Of a DNA stretch of 21,751 nucleotides, positions 1 through 8,368 are shown piece by piece. This DNA comes from MWFE01 sp964481075 (GTDB taxonomy: Bacteria; Bacteroidota; Bacteroidia; Bacteroidales; Tenuifilaceae): assembly GCA_964481075.1 (NCBI GenBank), contig CAYZSD010000048.1:1-21751 (forward strand), given 5' to 3'. Both the position numbers and the translations under genes were made by a program. The notes under the pieces were generated by a model that worked only from the letters and a program-made list of their open reading frames with translations, was not told the DNA's origin and searched no databases. Each line of letters begins with the position of its first letter. Position 1 is the first letter of the stretch.

Positions 1-750
1 GTTGAAGGCAACATCGGCAAAGCTTTTAACTAGTTCTTCCCTAGATCGAAAGCCAAGTTCTCCTCCTCTGGTTGCGCTTGCTCTATCCTCCGAGTAGGCA
101 ACAGCAAGGGTGGCGAATCGCTCCCCTTTCAGTATTCTTTCTCTTATATCGAGGAGTTTCTCTCGAACCTGGTATTTTGCTTCCGCTGAAGCAGGGGGGT
201 AAAGAACAATTTGTCGGTACTCGAATTGTTCGGGTATTGTTGGAAGGCTATCGTTGGGGATATTTCTAAAAAAACGCTTAACCTCAGTAGGAGTGACCAT
301 TGCTTTATCCACAATTTTTTCTTGCATTTGTTGGGTAAGCTGTGCTTCAGTTATAGCCTGTCGAAGGTCATCTTTTATTTGGAAAATGGTTTTATTGAAG
401 TACTTTTCAAGGGCTGCTTCAGAGCCTACTTGATTTGTAAAGAATCTTATTCTGCGTTCCATTTCACCTTCTACATAGTTGCTGTTTACAGGTATGCTAT
501 CGAGGCGAGCATGGTGCAAAAGCAGTTTATGGATAAGCAGATCTTCAAAAACTTCACACTTGACATCGCCTTCGGGCATAAAACCTTGCATCTTCATTCG
601 CAATACTTCCTGCTCAATATCTGAAAGCAGAATCTTTTCATTACCAACAACTGCAAGTATTTGGTCGATAACTTGCTGTGATTTAACAGATGAATGCAGT
701 AAACAACTAAAAGCTAACGAGAAAAGAACGATTTTACTTAACAGTTTCAT
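1..750 (-). CDS. SurA-type periplasmic peptidyl-prolyl isomerase/chaperone (partial, C-terminus outside window)
   Basis: This gene starts at the ATG complementary to 748-750 and stays open for 250 codons to the left edge, so its C-terminal part is missing. The first ~24 residues are a Sec signal peptide (basic MKLLSK, a hydrophobic stretch, then SVKS-QQ). Residues ~26-160 form a SurA-like N-terminal chaperone region, beginning with the typical 'VIDQILAVVGNEKILLSDIEQ' type of start. A parvulin (PpiC) domain begins near residue 172 and is cut at residue 250; its conserved 'A..YSED..S...GGELG' segment is visible at ~217-233. Known SurA proteins escort unfolded outer-membrane proteins across the periplasm, and complete members usually carry one or two parvulin domains. 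The gene begins only 6 bp after the stop of the upstream lipoprotein gene, so the two are almost certainly co-transcribed. Family assignment is firm; the exact domain number and substrates cannot be seen. Confidence 0.88.
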   Translation of the reverse strand, partial: MKLLSKIVLFSLAFSCLLHSSVKSQQVIDQILAVVGNEKILLSDIEQEVLRMKMQGFMPEGDVKCEVFEDLLIHKLLLHHARLDSIPVNSNYVEGEMERRIRFFTNQVGSEAALEKYFNKTIFQIKDDLRQAITEAQLTQQMQEKIVDKAMVTPTEVKRFFRNIPNDSLPTIPEQFEYRQIVLYPPASAEAKYQVREKLLDIRERILKGERFATLAVAYSEDRASATRGGELGFRSREELVKSFADVAFN

Positions 751-756
751 TATCAA

Positions 757-1626
757 TTATAATTTATCGATGTATGTAGAAAAATGATTGTTGTTTCGGG
801 CGTCGTTGTAGATTTTCGATTCTAGGTCTATGATTAACCTCTGCCTTCGCTTATTGAGAAGAATACTCCTAATGTTTTCTTTCTCATAACCTAATGGAGA
901 AATGCTACCTCGAAGAACAACCTCCCTAACGTTAACGAGATAAGCAAAAATACCATCAGTTTGCTCAATGAACTTGGTGTTGGAAAGGTAGCTGTCGGGA
1001 TTGGTAATGGTAACGGGGAGTTCGTTGGCGATTAAAGAAAAAGGTATCCACCTCTCATTAAAGTAGTCGTACTTCAGTGCAACCTGATATGCTAGGTTGT
1101 CAAGTGTTTTTATGTCGTCCTCTTTGTTCGATCGGTAGAGGCCTCTTATCTTTTCGTAGTAGGGATCATCGAGTCGAATTTTGATGTAGAGAGCCTTGAC
1201 AATACTTTCGTTGAGGATAAAGTTGGAGTTGTTCTCATTGTAAAAATTTTCAATTTCAGAAAATTTTATAATGGTATCAAGTTTTTGCCGGATATACTCT
1301 TGTTCGTATTTAAAAATTAAAAGCGACGACCGGTAGTCCTCAATTTGTTGGGTAACGTTCTTCTGCTCGTCAGTTAGGTTCTTTTCGGCCCTGTTAAGCA
1401 TGAGCTGCTTCCGAATCCAGCGATCGATATACGTTGTAAGTATCTGCAAGCTGTCGGACGGACTTATATTCTTTGGGAAAATATCTTTTATATCGTTAAC
1501 ATATAGGTACTTGTTGTGAACCTTAGCAACAGGTACACGATTATCCTTGCTCTTCCCAAAATCGCAGCTTTGAGTTATGCTCAGTACAAATACAACTAAT
1601 AATAGTATCCAGTATTTTTTATGCAT
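757..1626 (-). CDS. SurA/PpiC-related lipoprotein without an intact parvulin domain
   Basis: This encodes a 289-aa exported protein with a hydrophobic N-terminus (residues ~5-18) followed by Cys21 in an 'ITQSC' context, a loose lipobox, so a lipoprotein is likely. Residues ~30-130 resemble the N-terminal SurA/PpiC chaperone helices: a 'VAKVHNKYLYVNDI' entry motif, then a long helical stretch of the type that precedes parvulin domains. Where the parvulin domain would start ('...ESIVKALYIKI...', ~140) the sequence loses the usual histidine-containing strand and the GG-LG loop, so isomerase activity is doubtful. It lies between two clear parvulin foldases (61 bp after one, 6 bp before the next). 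A role as an accessory periplasmic chaperone is my inference. It could equally be annotated as a hypothetical lipoprotein. Confidence 0.72.
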   Translation of the reverse strand: MHKKYWILLLVVFVLSITQSCDFGKSKDNRVPVAKVHNKYLYVNDIKDIFPKNISPSDSLQILTTYIDRWIRKQLMLNRAEKNLTDEQKNVTQQIEDYRSSLLIFKYEQEYIRQKLDTIIKFSEIENFYNENNSNFILNESIVKALYIKIRLDDPYYEKIRGLYRSNKEDDIKTLDNLAYQVALKYDYFNERWIPFSLIANELPVTITNPDSYLSNTKFIEQTDGIFAYLVNVREVVLRGSISPLGYEKENIRSILLNKRRQRLIIDLESKIYNDARNNNHFSTYIDKL

Positions 1627-1687
1627 AGCATCTAGTTATAAACATTCTGAACAACGCACAGAAGGGTTGTTTATTTCAAAACGAGAG

Positions 1688-3658
1688 CTAATTTAAGCTT
1701 TTCGAAATGGCATTAAATAGTTCTTGATTAACATCAACCTTATACTTCTTTCTAAGCTCTTTTATCCATTCCTTTTCCAGATACTCTTGGTAGTCAGCGA
1801 TTAGCTGCCCTCGAACTTCGTTCAAAGGTTTTGGTTCATTTTCAATTGTTTGTATGTATTTATGGAAGAAAAAGAGACCATTCTCCTTCTCGATAGGCGA
1901 GATTTTGTTGTTCCACCCCTGATAGTTTTTAGGGTGAATCTGTTCTGGGATTGCAGCATATTCTTTCACCTCAAGCATTTGTATATCGCCCTTTGTGTAT
2001 TGTTTAATAAACTGCTCTTTCGAAAGTTGTTTTCCTTTCTTTGAGAGGGCTAGTTTATGAGCATCCTTTATAACCTTTTCGTCGGTTGACGTAAAAAGAA
2101 GTGTGTGTACACGTTGATCCCATTGATAATGATTTGTATTCTTCTCGTAAAAATCGGTAAGCCCCTCTGTATCGTTTGCCGCTTTAGTCCAAACGCTTCT
2201 ATCCATAATCTCGAAAAGAAGAATACCATCGTAGTATTCCTTTAGCAAATAGCTTAATTCTTGGTTCTCTTCGAGCATTCTAACTTCTTGGTATGCTAGA
2301 ATAACCTCATCAACAAGCTCATTGAAAAGTCTTGAAACTATTATGCTGATAGGGATTGGGTTTTGACGTTTTTGGGATTCGAAGGCTTTTCTGGCAAGAT
2401 CGGCCAAGGTATATTTTTTCTCTGCAAGACTAAAAAGGGTCAAAGATGTATTAATATTAGAAGGGATTTGCCAATTACCAGCAAAGTAGGATTCATCGAG
2501 AAGGGATTCCATCCTTTTTAGGGTTGTGGAATCCATTGAAAAACCATACCGCTCTTTCAAGTTCGAGATGAACGCATTTTGGCTAACCAGCATCCTTTCG
2601 TTACGACTCATCTTGGATTTTATTTCGGGTAGCATCTCTTCGTAGGAGCCAACCTCCTTTTTTTCAATTCGTTTCACAATGTGATAGCCAAATTGAGTTT
2701 CTACGGGTGAAGAAACCATGCCATCTTTTTCCAAAGAAAAAGCTGCATTTTCGAGCTCAGGGATAAGCCTTCCTCTTCCGAATATTGGGAGTTCTCCACC
2801 GTTCTTTGCAGTCCCAGGATCTTGGCTATAAGTTCGGGCTAGTGTTGCAAAATCTTCATTTCTAAGCGCAAGCTGGTAAATTGAATCGATACGTTCTTTT
2901 GCTTCAGCTTTTTGTTGAGGGGTTGCTTTCGGGGGAAAAGCTATCATAAGGTGAGCAGCTCTCATCTGTCCAGAGGCAGGACGGCGTTCGTTTACCTTCA
3001 CAATATGATAACCAAACCGAGTGCGAATAGGCATAGATATTTCTCCAATAGGAGTGGTATAGGCTGCATTTTCGAAGGGATAAACCATTTGGAATACAGT
3101 AAAATAACCAAGGTTACCGCCGTTTCTACTTACCGAGGGATCATCAGATGTTCCCCTTGCAACAACTTCAAATGACTCACCACTAATAATTCTATCCCTA
3201 ATCTTTAGTGTCTTGTCATAAAGCAATAAGGTATCTTCTGGAGTTGCCTTTTCTGGTATGGCAATGAGGATATGGGTTGCATTAACCTCGAGTTTCATCC
3301 TCTCGTATGCTTGTTGGTACAGAAAATTTTCTGTTTCCACATCGGTTAGGTACGGTTGAACAAGCTGTTTTCTATAACCTTCAAGTTCGCTACTAAACGA
3401 TTCTGTTTTATCTAATCCTTGCGCTTTTGCTTCAGCCACTTTCAATTTGTAAACTACGAAAAGATCAAGATACTCTTCTAAGGTCTTCTTATCGATTTCG
3501 CTAACCATTTGGTTGTTTTTCAGGTAAATACGTTCAAACTCTGCACGCGTAACCTTTTCTTCGCCAATAGTTAGAAGGATTTCAGAGTCTGATTGACCAA
3601 ATGAGTTTAACGATAGTAAGCAAATTGCCAGTAGGTTTATCCAGGATTTGTTTTTCAT
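1688..3658 (-). CDS. Periplasmic foldase with two parvulin (PpiC) domains
   Basis: This 656-aa protein has a Sec signal peptide (residues 1-21, ending SFGQ). An N-terminal SurA-like helical region spans ~25-122. Two tandem parvulin domains follow, at ~125-225 and ~232-332. Each has an opening H-containing strand (NATHILIA, RAAHLMIA), a 'S.DP....NGG.L' loop and a closing 'FGYHIVK' strand. The remaining ~320 residues are helical and carry no recognised domain, perhaps a further chaperone or peptide-binding region. Parvulins catalyse cis-trans isomerisation of X-Pro bonds; exported Bacteroidota members are thought to assist envelope protein folding. The start is the ATG complementary to 3656-3658. 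The gene follows guaB by 54 bp with no convincing promoter or terminator between them, and precedes two more SurA-like genes. The tandem domains are directly visible; substrates are unknown. Confidence 0.9.
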   Translation of the reverse strand: MKNKSWINLLAICLLSLNSFGQSDSEILLTIGEEKVTRAEFERIYLKNNQMVSEIDKKTLEEYLDLFVVYKLKVAEAKAQGLDKTESFSSELEGYRKQLVQPYLTDVETENFLYQQAYERMKLEVNATHILIAIPEKATPEDTLLLYDKTLKIRDRIISGESFEVVARGTSDDPSVSRNGGNLGYFTVFQMVYPFENAAYTTPIGEISMPIRTRFGYHIVKVNERRPASGQMRAAHLMIAFPPKATPQQKAEAKERIDSIYQLALRNEDFATLARTYSQDPGTAKNGGELPIFGRGRLIPELENAAFSLEKDGMVSSPVETQFGYHIVKRIEKKEVGSYEEMLPEIKSKMSRNERMLVSQNAFISNLKERYGFSMDSTTLKRMESLLDESYFAGNWQIPSNINTSLTLFSLAEKKYTLADLARKAFESQKRQNPIPISIIVSRLFNELVDEVILAYQEVRMLEENQELSYLLKEYYDGILLFEIMDRSVWTKAANDTEGLTDFYEKNTNHYQWDQRVHTLLFTSTDEKVIKDAHKLALSKKGKQLSKEQFIKQYTKGDIQMLEVKEYAAIPEQIHPKNYQGWNNKISPIEKENGLFFFHKYIQTIENEPKPLNEVRGQLIADYQEYLEKEWIKELRKKYKVDVNQELFNAISKSLN

Positions 3659-3712
3659 TGTTTGAACTTTTTTGACTAAAAATTGGGCCTTAAGTTATTA
3701 TTTATTTAAACG

Positions 3713-5188
3713 TTAGTTAGGTCTGCTATAGTTTGGTGCTTCGCTTGTAATAGTAACATCGTGAGGATGGCTTTCGGCTACCCCAGCATTGGTAATCCTA
3801 ACGAATTTTGCTTTTTTGAGAGCTTCAATATCCTTTGCACCACAGTAGCCCATGCCTGCTCTTAAACCTCCAATCATTTGGTAAAGCACTTCAGAGAGCG
3901 TTCCTTTGAATGGGACTCTGGCTACAATTCCTTCAGGTACAAGTTTCTTAATGTCATCTTCAACATCCTGAAAGTATCTATCCTTTGAACCCTGTTGCAT
4001 GGCTTCAAGTGAACCCATTCCACGGTACGATTTAAACTTACGACCATTGAAGATAATTGTTTCCCCTGGCGATTCGTCCACTCCTGCAAACACTGAACCA
4101 GCCATAATGGAGTCGGCACCAGCAGCAATGGCTTTAACAATATCACCTGAGTAGCGAATTCCCCCATCAGCAATTGCTGGTACACCAGTACCCTGTAGGG
4201 CTCTTGTTACATCGTAGATAGCATTAAGTTGAGGTACACCAACACCTGCAATAACTCGGGTTGTGCAAATAGATCCTGGTCCAATCCCAACCTTCACGGC
4301 ATCGGCACCGGCATCGACAAGTGCAAGGGCAGCCTCGCCGGTGGCAATGTTTCCAACAATTACTTCTAATTCTGGGAAGATACGTTTTACATTCTTAAGC
4401 ATGTCAGTAACCCCTTTCGTGTGCCCGTGAGCGGTGTCAATAACTATTGCATCAACCTTTGCCTCAACTAATGCTTCGACACGTCTTAGTGTATCGTGGG
4501 TAACTCCAACGCCAGCAGCTACCCTTAATCGTCCCTTGGCATCCTTACAACCCATTGGGTTGTCCTTTGCCTTTGTGATATCCTTATAGGTAAGTAAACC
4601 TGCAAGCCTAAAATTTTCATCAACAACAGGCAACTTCTCGATCTTGTGCTCTTGAAGGATGGAGGCAGCTTCCTGCAGGCTGATAGTTTTTGTGGTAGTA
4701 ATTAGCCCTTCAGAAGTCATTACATCACTAATTGGCCTACTCATATTCTGCTGAAATCTAAGGTCTCGGTTAGTAACTATGCCTATTAGAACCATTTCGT
4801 TATCAACCACCGGTATTCCACCAATTTTGTATTCTTTCATCAGTTTTAGAGCATCACCAACTGAGGCTTTTGGACTTATGGTAACAGGATCGTATATCAT
4901 ACCGCTCTCAGCACGTTTAACAGTTTTTACCTGTTTTGCCTGTGCTTCAATTGACATATTCTTATGGATTACCCCAATGCCACCCTCTCGAGCAATGGCT
5001 ATTGCCAATGCCGATTCGGTAACCGTATCCATTGCAGCAGATACGATTGGAGCATTGATTCTAATATTTCTAGTAAATTGGGTTGATATATTCACATCGC
5101 GGGGTAAAACCTCGGAATATGCAGGTACTAATAGCACATCATCGAATGTAAGCCCCTCATTTACAATTTTATCCTTTATGAACGACAT
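3713..5188 (-). CDS. guaB: Inosine-5'-monophosphate dehydrogenase
   Basis: IMP dehydrogenase catalyses NAD-dependent oxidation of IMP to XMP, the first committed step of GMP synthesis, in the cytoplasm as a tetramer. The 491-aa product has normal full length. It opens with the family sequence 'EGLTFDDVLLVPAYSEVLPR'. Two CBS domains are inserted at ~95-205 (regulatory nucleotide-binding Bateman module). The active-site loop 'GIGPGSICTTR' places the catalytic cysteine at Cys308. Other landmarks are the phosphate-binding 'DGGIRYSGD' (~341-349), the mobile-flap Arg-Tyr pair in 'SKDRYFQ' (Arg404/Tyr405) and 'GGLRAGMGYCGA' near the C-terminus. It heads the probable minus-strand operon with the downstream foldase genes and is divergent from recQ across 128 bp. 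A weak promoter-like TAACTTAG lies on the minus strand at 5222-5215, not strong enough to list separately. Confidence 0.98.
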   Translation of the reverse strand: MSFIKDKIVNEGLTFDDVLLVPAYSEVLPRDVNISTQFTRNIRINAPIVSAAMDTVTESALAIAIAREGGIGVIHKNMSIEAQAKQVKTVKRAESGMIYDPVTISPKASVGDALKLMKEYKIGGIPVVDNEMVLIGIVTNRDLRFQQNMSRPISDVMTSEGLITTTKTISLQEAASILQEHKIEKLPVVDENFRLAGLLTYKDITKAKDNPMGCKDAKGRLRVAAGVGVTHDTLRRVEALVEAKVDAIVIDTAHGHTKGVTDMLKNVKRIFPELEVIVGNIATGEAALALVDAGADAVKVGIGPGSICTTRVIAGVGVPQLNAIYDVTRALQGTGVPAIADGGIRYSGDIVKAIAAGADSIMAGSVFAGVDESPGETIIFNGRKFKSYRGMGSLEAMQQGSKDRYFQDVEDDIKKLVPEGIVARVPFKGTLSEVLYQMIGGLRAGMGYCGAKDIEALKKAKFVRITNAGVAESHPHDVTITSEAPNYSRPN

Positions 5189-5286
5189 AAAAATATGGTT
5201 ATTAATTTTGCCCGCTAAGTTACAAAAAATGGTTTATAATGAGGTTGGTTTTTCTTAATGAATGATGAACTAACAATCAAAAGTTC

Positions 5287-5294
5287 TATTTTTG
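5287..5294 (+). promoter_or_regulatory. Probable -7 element of the recQ promoter
   Basis: TATTTTTG matches the Bacteroidota -7 consensus TAnnTTTG and lies 22 bp upstream of the recQ TTG start, which would give a very short leader. No good TTTG/TTG element is found 19-21 bp upstream, so only half of the promoter is supported. Confidence 0.42.
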
Positions 5295-5316
5295 TAAAAA
5301 AACATAAGCCAAATCT

Positions 5317-7227
5317 TTGAATAAGTTCGAAAAAATACTGCTTCAGTACTGGGGATTTTCGAAATTCCGTGCTATACAAGAACAGGTTATTCAATCGGTT
5401 TTCGATGGCACCGATACCCTAGCGCTTATGCCAACCGGAGGGGGCAAATCAATCACTTTCCAGGTGCCTGCTCTCGCAAGGGAGGGGTTGTGCCTTGTTG
5501 TTACCCCGTTGATTGCTCTTATGAAGGATCAAGTTGAGAATTTGAAGAAGAGAGGAATAAAAGCTGCGGCAATCCATTCAGGATTAACAAAGCATGAAAT
5601 TGATGTTACATTCGACAATTGCATTTATGGTGACTTTAAGTTCCTTTACCTATCACCAGAAAGATTGTCCACAGATATTTTCAGGATTCGACTTCCTAAG
5701 ATGAACGTGAACCTAGTGGCAATCGATGAGGCTCATTGTATTTCGCAATGGGGCTACGATTTTAGACCTTCCTACCTGAAAATTGCAGAGCTTCGACAAT
5801 TATTACCATCGGTTCCATTTCTTGCAGTAACAGCAACAGCAACCCCACAGGTTGTTGATGATATTCAAGAGAAGCTAGGGTTCAAGCAGAAGCAAGTGAT
5901 AAAAATGAGCTTCGAGCGAAAGAACCTAGTTTACATGGTAAGGAATGTGGAAGACAAAAATAAACATCTATTAAAAATTGTTGCTGCAATACCAGGAACA
6001 GGTGTAGTTTATGTTCGTAATAGACAGAAAACCAAGGAAATTGCTCAGATGCTTGTAAGGGAGGGTGTTAGGGCCGATTACTACCATGCAGGACTTTCGA
6101 CCGAGATTCGAAATAGCAAGCAGGACGACTGGCAGAATGACAGGACTCGAATAATTGTGTCAACAAATGCTTTTGGAATGGGAATCGATAAGCCTGAAGT
6201 GAGGTTTGTTGTTCACATGGATCTCCCCGATTCACCCGAAGCCTACTTCCAGGAAGCAGGAAGGGGGGGGCGCGATGGTAAATTAGCTTATGCAATCCTT
6301 CTCTACAACGATTCGGATAAGGTAAAGATTCAACAAAGGATAGATACCTCATTTCCCGAAACGGATGAAATAAAACGTTGTTACCAAGCACTTTGTTCTT
6401 ACTTAGGAGTTGCTATTGGGGCAGGGAAGGGGGAGGTGTACGACTTTAACCTTATCGACTTTGCTTCAACATACAAAATCAACTTCGTGAAAGCATACAG
6501 TTCACTTAAATTTCTCGAGACCGAAGGCTACATTGAGTTAACTGAGGAGATTGATAATCCTAGCAGAGTTATGTTCATTGTTGAAAAAAACGAACTTTAC
6601 AAATATCAAGTTGCTCATGCCGAGCATGATAGTTTTATAAAATTTTTACTCAGAAATTACGCTGGGCTTTTCAGCTCGTACATCAAGATAGATGAGGAAT
6701 ATATTTCAAAGGTACTTGGGATTCCTCTCAAAACCACCACCGAATACCTAATCAAGCTGGGACAAGCAAAAATTATCAATTACATACCCAGAAAGAAGAC
6801 CCCTCTTCTTATTCTAACAGAAGAACGACTCGATGACCGAAATTTAAGGATTAGTCCTCAAAACTATCACGATCGCAAACAAAGATTTCTTTCGCGTGTA
6901 AACGCAATGGTTACCTATGCTTCCAGCACATCGAAGTGTAGAAGTGTTTCGCTGCTTGAGTATTTTGGGGAAACCAGTACATTCCGTTGTGGAAAATGCG
7001 ATGTTTGTACTTCTCGCAATGAATTGGATATGAGTAAGTATCAGTTCGATCAGATTTTAGATCAGGTTAAAGAAATGCTACTTGAGAAGGAGGCTTTGCT
7101 CGAAGATTTAGTTGATGCTGTGAAACTCCCAGCCGACAAAACAACAAAAGTCATACGTTGGCTTCTTGATAATCAAAAAATTTCAAGAAATGCTAATGGA
7201 TTCCTAGTATGGAATAGAAAAATATAG
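5317..7227 (+). CDS. recQ: ATP-dependent DNA helicase RecQ
   Basis: RecQ unwinds DNA 3'-to-5' in recombination, repair and stalled-fork processing. The 636-aa product shows the full helicase core: 'GFSKFRAIQ' (motif 0, ~13-21), Walker A 'TGGGKS' (40-45), Walker B 'DEAH' (137-140) followed by the RecQ aromatic-rich loop 'CISQWGYDFRPSY', 'TATAT' (172-176), and motif VI 'FQEAGRGGRDG' (311-321). The RecQ zinc-binding ligands are present as Cys541, Cys558, Cys561 and Cys564, followed by a winged-helix-like tail. No HRDC domain is recognisable, so the domain set is helicase, zinc and winged helix only. The start is TTG at 5317: the next in-frame Met lies inside the sequence just before Walker A, and the residues from MNKFEKILLQ match the family N-terminus. 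It is divergent from guaB and 133 bp from the signalling cluster downstream. Eight consecutive Gs (6263-6270) encode part of motif VI. Confidence 0.97.
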   Translation: MNKFEKILLQYWGFSKFRAIQEQVIQSVFDGTDTLALMPTGGGKSITFQVPALAREGLCLVVTPLIALMKDQVENLKKRGIKAAAIHSGLTKHEIDVTFDNCIYGDFKFLYLSPERLSTDIFRIRLPKMNVNLVAIDEAHCISQWGYDFRPSYLKIAELRQLLPSVPFLAVTATATPQVVDDIQEKLGFKQKQVIKMSFERKNLVYMVRNVEDKNKHLLKIVAAIPGTGVVYVRNRQKTKEIAQMLVREGVRADYYHAGLSTEIRNSKQDDWQNDRTRIIVSTNAFGMGIDKPEVRFVVHMDLPDSPEAYFQEAGRGGRDGKLAYAILLYNDSDKVKIQQRIDTSFPETDEIKRCYQALCSYLGVAIGAGKGEVYDFNLIDFASTYKINFVKAYSSLKFLETEGYIELTEEIDNPSRVMFIVEKNELYKYQVAHAEHDSFIKFLLRNYAGLFSSYIKIDEEYISKVLGIPLKTTTEYLIKLGQAKIINYIPRKKTPLLILTEERLDDRNLRISPQNYHDRKQRFLSRVNAMVTYASSTSKCRSVSLLEYFGETSTFRCGKCDVCTSRNELDMSKYQFDQILDQVKEMLLEKEALLEDLVDAVKLPADKTTKVIRWLLDNQKISRNANGFLVWNRKI

Positions 7228-7360
7228 CGACATTTTTATCTTGTACTTGTATTTTCAATTGATTATTAGCGTATATTGCACTTGCAGAAAATAATTGAGT
7301 GTATCACCATACTTTTCATGTAATTAATTGATTTAGTTTTTAATAAAACTTATCTCTACA

Positions 7361-7732
7361 ATGGTTACAAAAAAAATTGTGTTTGTTGTTGACGATTCAA
7401 CCGTAACCAGGTTGTTCATTATTGATGCAATCAAAGATATTGAGGGTATCGAAATACAGCAGTTTGTAAATGGCCTTCAGCTCGTCGAGAAGTTGGAAGA
7501 GGTTACTCCCGATATTATCATTCTCGATTCAGTGATGCCTGTAATGGATGGCCTCACAGCTCTCGAAAAGATTAGAAACAAAGGGATAAATGTACCAGTT
7601 GTGATTTGCACTGCCGATATTCAATCGACCACACGAAATCGAGCCCTTAATTTAGGAGCAACCGATTTCATCAACAAGCCCATACAGAAACCACTAATAC
7701 TCGAAACGGTTTCAAAAATTCTTAACATTTAA
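7361..7732 (+). CDS. CheY-like single-domain response regulator
   Basis: This 123-aa stand-alone receiver domain has no output domain, like CheY. All key residues are visible: the acidic pair Asp11/Asp12 ('VVDDS'), the phospho-accepting Asp56 in 'IIILDSVMPVMDG', the switch Thr84 ('VICTAD') and the conserved Lys106 ('INKP'). It should therefore be competent for phosphorylation in the cytoplasm and act by binding a partner. It is the first gene of a tight cluster: 12 bp separate it from the CheC-type phosphatase gene, whose natural substrate class is CheY-P, and a PAS histidine kinase follows. The likely circuit is kinase to receiver to CheC reset. The downstream target is unknown. The 133 bp upstream is AT-rich with only imperfect promoter-like TACTTTTC (7310) and TAGTTTTT (7334). 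Confidence 0.93.
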   Translation: MVTKKIVFVVDDSTVTRLFIIDAIKDIEGIEIQQFVNGLQLVEKLEEVTPDIIILDSVMPVMDGLTALEKIRNKGINVPVVICTADIQSTTRNRALNLGATDFINKPIQKPLILETVSKILNI

Positions 7733-7744
7733 ACCTAAAAGGTT

Positions 7745-8368
7745 ATGCTAAGCGAGTTGCATTTGGAAGTTCTTAAAGAAATTATCAACATCGGGGTAGG
7801 TAAGGGAGCCGAGGTGCTTAACACTATGGTTCAGTCGCATATCAAACTTGAGGTACCCGAAGTTAAGGTCTTTGGTTCAAACGAGTACACCCATTTTGTT
7901 GATTTCTTTGGTGAAAACGATTATTCAATCATCACCCTACCATTTAACGGCGAATTAAATGGTTTTTCCAAACTGATAATGTCGTCCGAACATGCTGCCA
8001 AACTGGTAGATGCTTTCATTGGCAAGCATGGTGCAAGCATCGAAATGGACTCTTTAAGGGTTGATATCCTATCAGAAATTGGAAACATAATAACCAATGC
8101 CGTTATGGGAACCCTTAGCAATATGCTTAGCTTGGAGCTGGGCTATGTTGTGCCAACCTACGAGATGGGTAGAAAGGATATCATCATTCCAAAAGAAATT
8201 ATTTCAAGTGCTTCTGCTATCCTTTATGCACAAACCCACTTCAAAATAGAGGAATTTGAAACAAAAGGAAACTTTGCAATCTTCTTTAATCTTAAGTCGT
8301 TTGAAGCATTAGTTCAGAAAATTCAACTTTTTCTGGGCAACAATATTTCATCGGATTTGAATATATGA
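7745..8368 (+). CDS. cheC: CheC-type CheY-P phosphatase
   Basis: CheC/CheX/FliY-family proteins dephosphorylate CheY-P using paired Glu and Asn residues in helical 'E-x-x-N' motifs. This 207-aa protein carries both motifs of a full CheC: 'EIINIGVGKGAEVL' near the N-terminus (Glu12, Asn15) and 'SEIGNIITNAVMGTLS' in the middle (Glu111, Asn114). This predicts two active sites in one pseudo-symmetric monomer, and the length is typical of CheC. There is no signal peptide or membrane segment. Placement immediately after a CheY-like receiver and overlapping the kinase start (ATGA, 4 bp) strongly suggests that its substrate is the receiver encoded upstream. Classical CheC works with CheD in chemoreceptor adaptation, but no cheD, receptor, cheA or cheW is present here. 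The symbol is used for the family, not for a proven chemotaxis role. Confidence 0.85.
   Translation: MLSELHLEVLKEIINIGVGKGAEVLNTMVQSHIKLEVPEVKVFGSNEYTHFVDFFGENDYSIITLPFNGELNGFSKLIMSSEHAAKLVDAFIGKHGASIEMDSLRVDILSEIGNIITNAVMGTLSNMLSLELGYVVPTYEMGRKDIIIPKEIISSASAILYAQTHFKIEEFETKGNFAIFFNLKSFEALVQKIQLFLGNNISSDLNI

Noticed and set aside
211..624. 137-codon open frame on the plus strand near the left edge
   Set aside because: It is antisense to the SurA-type gene, whose reading frame is open across the whole of 1-750 with a signal peptide and parvulin motifs.
4779..5258. 159-codon open frame on the plus strand antisense to guaB
   Set aside because: It lies wholly opposite the well-conserved guaB N-terminus and CBS region, extends through the guaB promoter area and resembles no family; it is a shadow of guaB.
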